From DASYTH01 sp036002505 (GTDB taxonomy: Bacteria > Actinomycetota > Actinomycetes > Mycobacteriales > Pseudonocardiaceae), in the NCBI RefSeq assembly GCF_036002505.1, contig NZ_DASYTH010000223.1:1-64000 (forward strand): 64,000 nt of DNA, written 5' to 3'. Positions 50,138 to 59,856 of the stretch are shown here, in pieces. Numbering within the stretch: the stretch's first letter is position 1; every line of letters starts with the position of its first letter. A program made the translations under genes and the position numbers. A model generated the notes under the pieces. That model searched no databases, had not been told where the DNA came from, and saw nothing but the letters and a program-made list of their open reading frames with translations.

Positions 50138-52705
50138 TCACCGGGCCACGGCGGGGCGCCGCGGTGGCCCGGAGACCCAAGGACCCAGCAGCGGCAGGGC
50201 GGGAACCGAGCCGGCGCGCACCGCGTGGGCAGCGAGCAGGACACCGGCCGTGCCCGTGGCCAGATCCATGGACAGGCGCAGGCACTGATCGCCGGGGAAT
50301 ACCGGCCGTCCCCGGTGCCGGACCGCGTGCCAGGACAGGCGGCTCAGGTGCGCCCTCGCCGCGCCCAGCAACCGTTGGTCACCGGTGCGCTCGTGCTCGA
50401 CCGCCAGCGCCGCCATGAGCCCGGCGCGGCCGGTGAACAGACCGGGAAAGAGCACGAACTCGGTGTCGCACGCGGCCAGCAGCCGGCGCTGCACGGCGGA
50501 CAGCTCCTCGTCCGGGCTGACCTGCAGATACTGGCCGAGTGCCACGGTGATGCCCGCGCTGCCGACCGCCAGGTACGGCATCAGCCGCTCCTGCTCGAGC
50601 ACCTGCAGCGAGTTCCGCCCGCCGTCCCGGCAGTAGTCGAGATCCCGGCGCAGCGCCGTGACCGCCAGCTCGAGAAGGGCGTGATCGCCGGTGTCCCCGT
50701 GCAAGCGGAGGAACAGCAGCGCGGCACCGGAGAAGCCGTACATCAGGCCGGCGGCCCGCGGACGGTCCGGAGTGGACTCACCGTCCCGCACGAGCTGGCC
50801 GAGCCGCTCGGCGATGCGCAACGCGTGCTCGCGCAGCGCCGGATGCGCGCCGTCCCGGGCGAAGTCCAGCAGGTTCAACCCGGCGCCGGCCAACCCGCCG
50901 AACAAGCCGATGCCGCGCACCTCGATATCGAGCGCACGATCCAGGACGTTCAGCGCCTCCTCGTGCCGTCCCAGGAGATCGAGAACCTGGGCGACGCCGG
51001 GTAACCCTTGGTACAGCCCGGCAGACGGCTGCCGCGCGCGCCGGGCCGCGCGGACCAACCAGTCCACGTGCTCCGGCCGTGGCGAGTGGCCGGTGGCCGC
51101 GAGGGCGTACAGCACGCCGGCCGCGCCGTAGGCCAGTCCCAGGCCGCCGTAGCGGAACTGGTAGACGTCGCCGGGAAACAGCCGATCATCCCGGTTGGGG
51201 GTGGCGCTGGCGACGATGGCCTCCGCCACGGCCGGCAGCTCGTCCGTCCACTCGGGACAAGCCGGGTCCGGCGTGGTGGGTGGGCGGCCGAGGCACAGGT
51301 CGTCACGCAGGTGCCGGGCGAACGACTCGGGTACGGCGAACCGGTCCCGGATGATCCGTACGAACAGGTCCACCTTCCCCGGGTCGCGCGCGTGCACGGT
51401 CGGGGCGAACGTCAGGAACAGCCACAGCCGCACGCAGGCCAGCGCGTACCGGTCGATGTCGAAGCCGGAGCAGCCCTCCGGTGCGGCGAAGCCCGGCGCG
51501 CCGAGGCCCAGCCGGCGATTCTCGGTGACCGGGAAGGCCAACTCGAAGTCCACGAACGCCACCCGGCCGTCCGGGCGCACGATGATGTTGCCGGGATGGC
51601 AGTCACCGAAGACGACGCCCCGCTCGTGCATGGCGGCCAACGCGGCGGCCACCTTGCCGGAGATCTCCAACGCCCAGGCGACGTAGCCGGCGCCGTCCCG
51701 CTCGTCCAGTCCGAGCTCGGGGTAGCGCTCGCTGAGACAGGTGCGCAGCCCCTCGCCCTCGAGATATTCCTCGACCAGGAAATGGTGCTCCCAGCAGGTG
51801 AAGTAGTCCAACGGGGCCGGCACGACGTCCACATCGGACAATTGGCGGAGGGTGCGGTGCTCCCGGGCCAACCGGGCGACCGCGTCGTCGCCGTTCGCGT
51901 CGAGTCCGGCTCCGGGGCGTGCCTCCTTGAGGACCACCCGGCCACCGGTGCGGGTGTCCACCGCCAGGTACACCCCACCCCCGTTGGAGAAGTGCAGCGG
52001 GTGCTCGATCCGGTAAGGGAACTCCGGTGGCCGTTCCCGGTTGGCCGCGGTGACCCGCTCGGCCAGGAAACCGGGAACCGGCGCCCAGGCGGGCTTGTAG
52101 CCGCCGGGCCGGCGCACGTCGGGGACCAGCCGGCCGTCCGGAGCCGCCACGGCCAGAACCCGATCGCCGGTCTCGTCCAGGCAGTATCGCCCGGTGAAAG
52201 CGCCGTACCGGAGGTAGACCGGGCCGTCGCGCCAGCGCACGTCGCTGAGGATGTAGGGGCCGGGTTGCCCGACCAGCGCGTGGCCGAGGTCGGCGGTCGT
52301 GCGCTCCAACGCCTCGTCCCCGATCGGGTAGATCGTGCAGAACTTGCCGCTGGACGCGCGATCCGCGTACTTGGAGTTCAGCAGCAGCACGACGTCACGG
52401 CTGCGCAGGAACTTGAAGGCGATCTCGTGTTGAACGCAGAACTCCCATACCACGTTCAACACGTCGCCGGCCGTGTCCGGACCGGCCGAGACGTGCACCT
52501 TCCAACCCTGCTCGGGCAGGTGGACACCCGGCGGATGGTGCACGATCCACAGCCCTTCCACGAACCGCGTCCAGCCGGCGGGCAGCACCGCGGAACAATG
52601 TGGAAATCTACTTTCCGTGTCGTCGCGGCGATCCAAGGACTCGTAGAAATCCTGATCCGCAAGACAATGCAGCAGGTAAAAAGCCCGCACGTCCACGTAA
52701 TTCAC
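50138..52705 (-). CDS. class III lanthipeptide synthetase (LanKC)
   Basis: An 855-residue trifunctional enzyme that phosphorylates Ser/Thr of the precursor, eliminates phosphate, and cyclises onto Cys. The order is an N-terminal lyase (1 to about 215), a Ser/Thr kinase (about 230-500; Lys260 in VVLKEARP, catalytic Asp368 in VVFGDCHPGN, metal-binding DFE at 386-388), then a LanC-like alpha-toroid (about 540-855; GLYQGLPGVA, GLFGGLAGAG, YGFSGAALL). The toroid lacks the Cys/Cys-His zinc ligands, so it is class III, not IV. GTG 52705 is used; GTG 52696 is possible. No ABC transporter gene accompanies it, unlike many class III loci. Confidence 0.9.
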   Translation of the reverse strand: MNYVDVRAFYLLHCLADQDFYESLDRRDDTESRFPHCSAVLPAGWTRFVEGLWIVHHPPGVHLPEQGWKVHVSAGPDTAGDVLNVVWEFCVQHEIAFKFLRSRDVVLLLNSKYADRASSGKFCTIYPIGDEALERTTADLGHALVGQPGPYILSDVRWRDGPVYLRYGAFTGRYCLDETGDRVLAVAAPDGRLVPDVRRPGGYKPAWAPVPGFLAERVTAANRERPPEFPYRIEHPLHFSNGGGVYLAVDTRTGGRVVLKEARPGAGLDANGDDAVARLAREHRTLRQLSDVDVVPAPLDYFTCWEHHFLVEEYLEGEGLRTCLSERYPELGLDERDGAGYVAWALEISGKVAAALAAMHERGVVFGDCHPGNIIVRPDGRVAFVDFELAFPVTENRRLGLGAPGFAAPEGCSGFDIDRYALACVRLWLFLTFAPTVHARDPGKVDLFVRIIRDRFAVPESFARHLRDDLCLGRPPTTPDPACPEWTDELPAVAEAIVASATPNRDDRLFPGDVYQFRYGGLGLAYGAAGVLYALAATGHSPRPEHVDWLVRAARRARQPSAGLYQGLPGVAQVLDLLGRHEEALNVLDRALDIEVRGIGLFGGLAGAGLNLLDFARDGAHPALREHALRIAERLGQLVRDGESTPDRPRAAGLMYGFSGAALLFLRLHGDTGDHALLELAVTALRRDLDYCRDGGRNSLQVLEQERLMPYLAVGSAGITVALGQYLQVSPDEELSAVQRRLLAACDTEFVLFPGLFTGRAGLMAALAVEHERTGDQRLLGAARAHLSRLSWHAVRHRGRPVFPGDQCLRLSMDLATGTAGVLLAAHAVRAGSVPALPLLGPWVSGPPRRPAVAR

Positions 52706-52812
52706 CCTCTCCCCGACACACGGTGAGGAGAACTGCTCGGCCTCCTATTGGGAGGACAGAACAACGACCGTAGTTCGCCAATCCCACGCCGTCAACCATG
52801 GTTGCGCAATCA

Positions 52813-52828
52813 ACTCGGCTAACCGAGT
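52813..52828. terminator. short hairpin downstream of rdgB
   Basis: ACTCGG-CTAA-CCGAGT, 10 bp beyond the rdgB stop, is a perfect 6-bp stem. It lies between rdgB and the lanthipeptide synthetase gene on the same strand, so it may separate the core operon from the lanthipeptide genes. The remaining gap to 52706 must hold the LanKC promoter. Confidence 0.5.
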
Positions 52829-52837
52829 GTTGGAAAC

Positions 52838-53436
52838 TTACGCCAGGGCCCGAAGGTACGGGAGGAGAAGGCGCAAAGCCTGGCCGCGGTGGGAAAGTAC
52901 GTCTTTCTCGACGGGGTTGAGTTCGGCCGACGTGACGGTGTGTCCGTCCGGTACGAAGATGGGGTCGTAGCCGAAACCGTTGGTGCCGCGGGGTTTGCGG
53001 GCGAGGATGCCGGGCCACGTAGCGGTGACGACGGTTTCCTCACCGGCGGGAGTAGCCAGGGCGGCGGCGCAGACAAAAGCCGCACCACGGCGGTTGTCGG
53101 GGAGGTCGGTGATTTGGGCCAGAACCAGGTCAAGATTGGCTTTGTCGTCACCGTGGGTGCCTGACCAGCGGGCGGAGAGTACGCCCGGCATGCCGTGGAG
53201 AGCGTCGACGGAGAGGCCGGAGTCGTCGGCTACGGCTGGGAGGCCGGTGGCTTGGGCGGCGTCGCGGGCTTTCGCTCGTGCGTTTTCCTCGAAGGTGGCG
53301 CCAACCTCTGGTGCCTCAGGGAAGTCGGGGACATCGGAGAGGCCGATGATGTCGATGCCGGTAACGTTTTCGGTGGCGAGGATGCGGCGGAGTTCGTCGA
53401 GTTTTTTAGGGTTGCGGGTGGCGAGGAGGATGCGGG

Positions 53437-53440
<4 letters not shown>
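52838..53440 (-). CDS. rdgB: XTP/dITP diphosphatase (RdgB/HAM1)
   Basis: A 200-residue nucleotide-pool sanitising enzyme hydrolysing XTP, ITP and dITP. The N-terminal LLATRNPKKLDELRRIL (SxNxxK-type), VADDSGLSVDAL, GTNGFGYDPIF and AELNPVEKDVLSHRGQAL are all family signatures. ATG 53440 overlaps the rph stop by 4 bp. It corresponds to M. tuberculosis Rv1341 in a conserved order with rph. Confidence 0.93.
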
Positions 53441-54192
<752 letters not shown>

Positions 54193-54287
54193 GTGGCCAC
54201 CTTATGCGGCGCGGGGTCGCGCACATCACAGGGCCTGATTTCAACGGGCGTTGACATCGGTGCGGTAGCCGGCGGAGCATTGATCAC

Positions 54288-55370
54288 ATGGGGAAATGGT
54301 TGAGGTGGCTGGGGGTCGGGGCGGGGTTGGTGCTCGCCGTGGTGCTGCTGCGCGACCGGCTGCCCTCCCCCGCCGGCGTCTCGGCGTCGCTGCGCCAGGC
54401 CGACACCGGCTGGCTGCTGCTGGCCGCGGGCGCCGAGCTGATCTCCATGGGGATGTTCGCCCGGCAGCAACGCCGGCTGCTGACCGCGTTCGGCGTGCGG
54501 ATGCCCCGGCACCGGGCGATCGCGCTGGCCTACAGCCGGTCGGCGATCGCGATCAGCGTGCCGGCGGGGTCGGCGGTCTCGGCCGCGTACGCGTTCCGGC
54601 AGTTCCGCACGGACGGGGCCAGCCGTGCGGTGGCCACGACCGTCATGGTGCTCTCCGGCCTGCTCTCGATGGCCGCGCTGGCGCTGCTGTACGTCACCGG
54701 CGCGGCGGCGGCCGGCGCGGTCCGGCTGGCCGCAGTGTGGCGGGAGCACCCGGCGCTGGTCGACGGCGTGGTGGCGCTGACCGTGGCCGTAGTGCTGATG
54801 ATCATGCTTCTGGCCTGGCCGCGGCCGCGCACCTTTGCCGAGCCCCGGCCGCATACCGTGCGCCACCCCGAGCTGGTGCGGTGGCTCCGCCCGGTCGCGG
54901 ACGCCGTGCGCAGTTCGCGCGACGTCGCCGGGCGGCACTGGGTGCTGGCGATGGGCGCGGCGACGGCCAACTGGTTGACCGACCTGCTCTGCCTCTTCGC
55001 GGCCGTCCGGGCGTTTCACCTCCCGGTCGGGCCGGTCGAGCTCGGCGCGGTCTACCTGACCGTGCAGATCGTCCGGCAGATTCCGCTGACCCCGGGCGGC
55101 ATCGGCGTGATCGAGGTGAGCCTGCTGGCCGGTCTGGTCTCCGCCGGCGCGGCCGAGGCGCCGGCCACCGCGGCGATCCTGGTCTACCGGCTGTTCTCCT
55201 GCTGGCTGATCCTGCCGATGGGCCTGCTCGGGGCGCTGGTGCTGCGGCACTCGAACCGGATCAGATCCGGTAGCTCGCACCCTGCCGAACCAGCACCGTC
55301 TCTCCTTGAAACTCCGCCCGGGCCTCGGCCAGTATCGCGTCCTTATCAGTCCACGGCGGCACATGTGTGA
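54288..55370 (+). CDS. YbhN/UPF0104 (LPG synthase TM-like) membrane protein
   Basis: A 360-residue integral membrane protein of the lysylphosphatidylglycerol-synthase flippase-like family. Helices begin WLGVGAGLVLAVVLLRD, and the family hallmark SVPAGSAVSAAYAFRQF and RQIPLTPGGIGVIEVSLLAGLVSAG are present. These proteins are thought to move lipids or assist isoprenoid-linked glycan export. It is on the plus strand, inserted within a minus-strand housekeeping block. The last 37 codons (from IRSGSSHPAE) lie inside the 3' end of the convergent phosphodiesterase gene, a 110-bp overlap that gives a low-complexity Pro/Ser tail. Confidence 0.83.
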   Translation: MGKWLRWLGVGAGLVLAVVLLRDRLPSPAGVSASLRQADTGWLLLAAGAELISMGMFARQQRRLLTAFGVRMPRHRAIALAYSRSAIAISVPAGSAVSAAYAFRQFRTDGASRAVATTVMVLSGLLSMAALALLYVTGAAAAGAVRLAAVWREHPALVDGVVALTVAVVLMIMLLAWPRPRTFAEPRPHTVRHPELVRWLRPVADAVRSSRDVAGRHWVLAMGAATANWLTDLLCLFAAVRAFHLPVGPVELGAVYLTVQIVRQIPLTPGGIGVIEVSLLAGLVSAGAAEAPATAAILVYRLFSCWLILPMGLLGALVLRHSNRIRSGSSHPAEPAPSLLETPPGPRPVSRPYQSTAAHV

Positions 55371-56031
55371 CCAGGAGCAGGCCCACGCCGGCCCGCTTGG
55401 CCAGCACGCCGGCGTCGGTGCCGGAGAGGTGCAGATCCGCCGGCCGGTCGGGGGCGTGCGTCCAGGATGCCTCGGACAGCAGCACGTCCGCGCCCCGGGC
55501 GAGATCGGCCAGCCGGTCGACCATGCCGGTGTCCCCGGTGTAAACCAGCGACCGGCCGCCGTGCGTGATCCGGAAGCTGTACGACTCGCACGGATGTGCC
55601 GCCGGAACGGCGGAAATCTCGAACGGTCCGATGTGAACGGTTCCGGCCGCGAGCGGGTGGAAGGCGTACACATCGGACAGGTCGGTGGCCGCCCGGTCCG
55701 CCTCGTCCGGGCTGTAGGCCGCGGCGAACCGGCTGGGCGCCTCCCCCGGCGCGTACACCGGCAGCCGGAGCTCCCGCGGGTTCCGGGTCGGCGCGGGGTG
55801 GTAGCGGCGGATCACGGTCAGGTCGGCGAAGTCCCCGCAGTGGTCCGGATGCAGGTGGGAGAACAGCAGCGCGTCGAGCGCGAACGGGTCGCGGACGGCC
55901 TGTAACTCGGCGAGCGTGCCGGTGCCGAGCTCGATGCCGAGCAGGAAGCCGTCGGCCTCCAGCAGGTAGCCCGACGACGGTGCCTTCGGTCCTGGGGCGC
56001 TCCCGGAGCAGCCGAGCACGGTGAGCAACAC
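55261..56031 (-). CDS. MBL-fold phosphodiesterase (Rv1339-like)
   Basis: A 256-residue metallo-beta-lactamase-fold hydrolase. The metal site SHLHPDHCGDF (HxHxDH), further ligands in VPAAHPCESYSF and VYTGDTGMVD, and VTHVPPW fit the RNase Z/phosphodiesterase group. By position (next to murI) and sequence it is the counterpart of M. tuberculosis Rv1339, reported as a cyclic-AMP phosphodiesterase. GTG 56031 lies 11 bp after the murI stop. Its 3' 110 bp overlap the convergent YbhN-like gene. Confidence 0.85.
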   Translation of the reverse strand: MLLTVLGCSGSAPGPKAPSSGYLLEADGFLLGIELGTGTLAELQAVRDPFALDALLFSHLHPDHCGDFADLTVIRRYHPAPTRNPRELRLPVYAPGEAPSRFAAAYSPDEADRAATDLSDVYAFHPLAAGTVHIGPFEISAVPAAHPCESYSFRITHGGRSLVYTGDTGMVDRLADLARGADVLLSEASWTHAPDRPADLHLSGTDAGVLAKRAGVGLLLVTHVPPWTDKDAILAEARAEFQGETVLVRQGASYRI

Positions 56032-56042
56032 GCTGCACAGCC

Positions 56043-56852
56043 TTACATATGGGTCAACGGAGCCGCGGCGCCGAGGTCCGGGCCGAGGAAACGGCGAGCG
56101 AGGCGGTTGAACAGGTCCAACGGGCCGGTGGCGGTCAGCTCGTGTCCAATCGGACCGTCCATACTCGCGTCATTGAATAAATCAAGCTCGGTGAGCACGC
56201 GGACGACGTCCTTCGCGGTCTCCTCGGCGCTGGACACCAGGGTGACCGCCGGGCCCATGACGATCTGGAGCACGCCGGTGAGCAGCGGGTAGTGCGTGCA
56301 GCCCAGCACCACGGTGTCCACATCGGCCTGCTGCAACGGCTCGAGATACGCCTGGGCGAGCCCGAGGACCTGGCGGCCCGAGGTGACACCGCGCTCGACG
56401 AAGTCCACGAACCGCGGGCAGGCCACGGCGGTGACCTCGACGTCCCGGGCCGCGGCGAACGCGTCCTGGTAGGCGCCGGACCGGATGGTGCCGGCGGTGC
56501 CGATCACGCCGACCCGGCCGCGGGTGACCGCGACCGCGCGGCGTACGGCCGGGATCACCACCTCGACGACCGGGATGTCGTAGCGCTCGCGGGCGTCCCG
56601 CAGGCACGCCGCGGAGGCCGTGTTGCACGCCATGACAAGGAGTTTGACCCCGCCGGCCACCAGCTCGTCGGCGATGGTCAGCGCGTGCCGGCGCACCTCG
56701 GCGATCGGCAGCGGGCCGTAGGGGCCGTTGGCCGTGTCGCCGACGTAGCGCAGCCGCTCGCCGGGCAGCTGGTCGGCGATCGCCCGGGCGACGGTCAGCC
56801 CGCCGACCCCGGAGTCGAACACGCCGATCGGCGCGCCGGGACCCGGTCTCAC
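56043..56852 (-). CDS. murI: glutamate racemase
   Basis: A 269-residue enzyme making D-glutamate for peptidoglycan. FDSGVGGLTVARA supplies the catalytic Asp region, and the two acid/base cysteines lie in MACNTASA and LGCTHYPLL. GTG 56852 overlaps the rhomboid stop (GTGA). A DNA frame runs further upstream, but that part is the shadow of the rhomboid gene. It corresponds to Rv1338. Confidence 0.93.
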   Translation of the reverse strand: MRPGPGAPIGVFDSGVGGLTVARAIADQLPGERLRYVGDTANGPYGPLPIAEVRRHALTIADELVAGGVKLLVMACNTASAACLRDARERYDIPVVEVVIPAVRRAVAVTRGRVGVIGTAGTIRSGAYQDAFAAARDVEVTAVACPRFVDFVERGVTSGRQVLGLAQAYLEPLQQADVDTVVLGCTHYPLLTGVLQIVMGPAVTLVSSAEETAKDVVRVLTELDLFNDASMDGPIGHELTATGPLDLFNRLARRFLGPDLGAAAPLTHM

Positions 56853-57487
56853 CCGAGGATGTCGCCGGCGGGCGCCGGCTTGCTCGCTGCCCGCCGCCCG
56901 GCCATGGCCACGAACCAGGCGGCCAGCACGCCGGCCGCGGCGCCGAACAGGTGACCCTGCCAGGACACGCCGGGGTTGCCCGGCAGCACGCCGAGCAGCA
57001 TGCCGCCCCAGTACAGGAACAGCACCACGGCCACGCCGAGCTGCAGCAGGCTCCGGGTGAAGATGCCGCGCACCAGCAGGAACGCCAGCCACCCGAACGC
57101 CACGCCGGACGCGCCGACGGTCAGGCCGCCGCCGGTGAGCCAGACGCCGATGCCGCTGATCACCCAGATCGTCGCGGTCACCGAAATCCACTGGCCGAGG
57201 CCGCCGGCCATCGCCAGGAAGCCGAGGACCAGCACCGGCAGCGTGTTGGCCAGCAGGTGGCCCCAGGTGCCGTGCAGCAGCGGCGCCCACACGATGCCGT
57301 CCAGCCCGGACAGCCGCCGCGGCACGATGCCGAACCGCTCGAGGTTGGCCGGCAGGATCCGGTCGATGAGCTCGATCAGGTAGAGCAGCACGGTGAGGCC
57401 GGCGACCACGATGGCCGCCTGCCCCGGGTTGGGCGGCAGGACGCGGTTGACCGGTCGCTCGGCCGGTTTGGCAGGCAAGGTGTCCAC
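56849..57487 (-). CDS. rhomboid-family intramembrane serine protease
   Basis: A 212-residue six-helix protease. The catalytic dyad is visible: Ser in LTVGASGVAFGWL (GxSx) and His in SWQGHLFGAAAGV. LLHGTWGHLLANTLPVLVLG is the conserved L1/HxxxN segment of rhomboids. It corresponds to M. tuberculosis Rv1337 and is coupled to murI by a 4-bp overlap. Substrates unknown. Confidence 0.9.
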   Translation of the reverse strand: MDTLPAKPAERPVNRVLPPNPGQAAIVVAGLTVLLYLIELIDRILPANLERFGIVPRRLSGLDGIVWAPLLHGTWGHLLANTLPVLVLGFLAMAGGLGQWISVTATIWVISGIGVWLTGGGLTVGASGVAFGWLAFLLVRGIFTRSLLQLGVAVVLFLYWGGMLLGVLPGNPGVSWQGHLFGAAAGVLAAWFVAMAGRRAASKPAPAGDILG

Positions 57488-57520
57488 GTGTTCGAGACTA
57501 CGGCGTCACGCGGGCCCGAA

Positions 57521-59194
57521 TCATCGGGAAAGTCCCCGATGTTTGAGCTCCGGGCGGCGCCGGGGTAGCAGCAGCGCGAGCAGCATGGTGAGCACGATCG
57601 CGCCGAACGCCCAAGCGGCGGCCGGCTGCGCGGCGTGGGTGAAGTTGGCCGCCTGGGCCCGGGCCGCGGCGCGCACGTAGGCCTGACCGACCGGATCGGC
57701 GGACCCGCCGCTCGGGCAGCCGGGCGGGGACACCGTCGGATCCTTGGCGCCCGCCCGGGTGACGTAGCAGCGGGTGAACTGCGCGACCCCGCCGTCGACG
57801 GCCTGCCGGGGCTGGCCGGCGGCGACCAGGTCCCGGCGCAGGTCGGCGGTGACCGAGTCGCTGGCCGCGGCGGCGTTCGAGCCGAGCGCGCCGAACAGGG
57901 CGACACCGACGATCGCGATGCCGAACGCGTTGCCGATCCGCTGGGAGGTGTTCACCATGCCGGCCGCCGAACCGGATTCCTTGGGCGGCACGGATTCCAG
58001 CGCGATGTCGACGTTCGGCGCGATGGTGAAGCCGTTGCCCAGGCCGACCAGGAACAGCGCCGGCAGCAGCGCCACACCCGAGGTCGACGGGCCGGCCAGG
58101 TGCACCGTGATCATCACGCCGACGGTGCCCAGCGCGGCCAGCGTCGAGCCGAGCAGCAGCACCCGCGGGCCCAGCCGGGCGTGGGCCACGTCGGAGAGCC
58201 CGCCGCCGATCATGGAGCCGGTGGCGAACGCCATCAGGATCAGGCCCGCGGCCAGCGCCGAGCGGCCCAGGCCGAGCTGCAGGTACAGGGTCAGGGCGAA
58301 GAGCACGCCGATGAACCCGGTGAAGTAGGTCAGCCCGATCGCGGTGCCGACCGCGAGCCCGCGGTCGCGGAACAGGCGCAGGTCGAACAGCACGGCCCGG
58401 CCGGTGCGCAGGCGGCGCAGCTCCCACCACACGAACAGCGCGCCCACCGGCACCGACGCCGCGAAGCTGAGCCAGGTCCAGAGCGGCCAGCCGGCGTCCC
58501 GGCCCTGGATGAGCGGCACGGTGACCAGCAGCAGCGCGGCCGCGGCCAGGGCGACGGCGACCAGGTCGAGCGCGCCGCCGCGGCCCCGGGTGGCCGGCAG
58601 CAGGCGTGCCGCGACGATCATCGCGACGATCCCGATCGGCACGTTGAGCAGGAAGATCGGGCGCCAGACCAGGCCGGCGATGTCGGCGTTGACCAGCACG
58701 CCGCCGAGCAGCGGGCCGGCGGCGACGGAGACCCCGGCGACGATGCCGTACGCCGCATAGGCCTTGCCGCGTTCGCGTGGTGGGAAGGCGATCTGCAGCA
58801 CCGCGAGGATCTGCGGGTTGAGCAGGCCGGCCAGCAGGCCCTGGGCGACCCGCGCGGCGATCAGCTCGCCGGGGTTGCGGGCCAGGCCGCACAGCGCCGA
58901 GGTGGCCACGAAGCCGAACATGCCGATCAGGAACAGCCGGCGGTAACCGAACCGGTCGCCCAGCCGGCCGCCGGGGATCAGGGTCAGCCCGAACGTCAGC
59001 GCGTACCCGCTGACCACCCATTCGATGGCGTCGTAGCTGGCGCCCAGGCCGAGCTGGATGGACGGGATGGCGACGCTGACGATGGTGGCGTCGAGCAGGA
59101 TCATCGCGGCGCCGGCGAGCACCACGGCGAGCGAGACCCAGCGGCGGGGGTCGGCCTCGACCTGGTCGGGCGCGGTGGTCGCGGACTCGGTCAT
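57521..59194 (-). CDS. DHA2-family MFS multidrug exporter
   Basis: A 557-residue, 14-helix proton antiporter. LLDATIVSVAIPSIQ in helix 1, GGRLGDRFGYRRLF (motif A) and GPLLGGVLVNADIAGLVWRPIFLLNVPIG (motif C region) place it with EmrB/QacA-type exporters. A large loop with Cys residues (QFTRCYVTRAGAKDPTVSPPGCP) precedes the last helix. The PadR gene lies 19 bp upstream on the same strand, so it is the likely repressor. The pair is inserted between the rhomboid and cysM genes of an otherwise conserved order. Confidence 0.9.
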   Translation of the reverse strand: MTESATTAPDQVEADPRRWVSLAVVLAGAAMILLDATIVSVAIPSIQLGLGASYDAIEWVVSGYALTFGLTLIPGGRLGDRFGYRRLFLIGMFGFVATSALCGLARNPGELIAARVAQGLLAGLLNPQILAVLQIAFPPRERGKAYAAYGIVAGVSVAAGPLLGGVLVNADIAGLVWRPIFLLNVPIGIVAMIVAARLLPATRGRGGALDLVAVALAAAALLLVTVPLIQGRDAGWPLWTWLSFAASVPVGALFVWWELRRLRTGRAVLFDLRLFRDRGLAVGTAIGLTYFTGFIGVLFALTLYLQLGLGRSALAAGLILMAFATGSMIGGGLSDVAHARLGPRVLLLGSTLAALGTVGVMITVHLAGPSTSGVALLPALFLVGLGNGFTIAPNVDIALESVPPKESGSAAGMVNTSQRIGNAFGIAIVGVALFGALGSNAAAASDSVTADLRRDLVAAGQPRQAVDGGVAQFTRCYVTRAGAKDPTVSPPGCPSGGSADPVGQAYVRAAARAQAANFTHAAQPAAAWAFGAIVLTMLLALLLPRRRPELKHRGLSR

Positions 59195-59213
59195 GACCGA
59201 CCCCCGCCCGAGG

Positions 59214-59792
59214 TCACTTCGGCGGCTTCTTGGCCCGGTTGCTGGCCATGATCTCCGGGAGCCGGGCCAGCAGCTCGTCGTGCCAGGCGATCTCGGCCTC
59301 GAGCCGGAGCACGGTATGCCGGAAGCCCATCCGTTCGAGCTCGTCGAGGTAGGGGTCGGCCTGTTCCTGGAGGTGCTGCCACTCGGTCACCTGCGCCGCG
59401 TAGGCCCGGCGGCGGTCGGTCAGGAAGTCCCGGACCGCGTCGTCGGACACGTTCTCCAGGTAGTTCAGCGCAAGATCGACCGGATCGCTGGGCAACTTGG
59501 TGGATCTGAGCGCTTCGTCCCGATGTGTCCCCAGCTCCGCCCGGCCGGCCGGGGTGATCTCGTAGATGGTGCGCGCCGGGAGCCGGCCCTCCTGCTCGGT
59601 CTTGATCGGGGCGATCAGACCCTCGCCGGCCATCCGGTGCAGGGCGCCGTAGAGCGAGCCCGGCTTGATGTCCGTCCACAGCTCGGTGCGGTCGACCTGG
59701 GCGGCGCGGCGGATCTGATGGCCGTGCATGGGTCCGAAGCGAGCCAGGGAGCCCAGGACGAACAACCGGGTGCTGTTCATGCGAGTAGTCAA
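59214..59792 (-). CDS. PadR-family transcriptional repressor
   Basis: A 192-residue regulator. The winged helix (LFVLGSLARFGPMHGHQIRRAAQ...IKPGSLYGALHRMAGEGLI) is typical of PadR, followed by a helical dimerisation domain. TTG 59792 is preferred because AAGGAG lies 9 nt upstream; ATG 59780 is too far from that site. Direct repeats at 59786-59804 and 59838-59856 overlap the start and suggest autoregulation. It is cotranscribed with the DHA2 exporter. Confidence 0.87.
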   Translation of the reverse strand: MTTRMNSTRLFVLGSLARFGPMHGHQIRRAAQVDRTELWTDIKPGSLYGALHRMAGEGLIAPIKTEQEGRLPARTIYEITPAGRAELGTHRDEALRSTKLPSDPVDLALNYLENVSDDAVRDFLTDRRRAYAAQVTEWQHLQEQADPYLDELERMGFRHTVLRLEAEIAWHDELLARLPEIMASNRAKKPPK

Positions 59793-59856
59793 GCACGAGC
59801 ACTCCTTGGTCTGGCTGGTCGCTTGGCCGTGCGCGACTAGTCAAACACGAGTACTC
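59786..59856. promoter_or_regulatory. PadR operator candidates (19-bp direct repeat)
   Basis: TAGTCAA-R-CACGAG-Y-ACTC occurs at 59786-59804 and again at 59838-59856 with two differences. The right copy contains the palindrome GAGTACTC. The copies flank the PadR promoter region, 52 bp apart, and the left one covers the PadR start codon. Confidence 0.6.

Noticed and set aside
50138..52705. Class IV lanthipeptide synthetase
   Set aside because: The LanC-like domain lacks the zinc-binding Cys and Cys-His motifs required for class IV.
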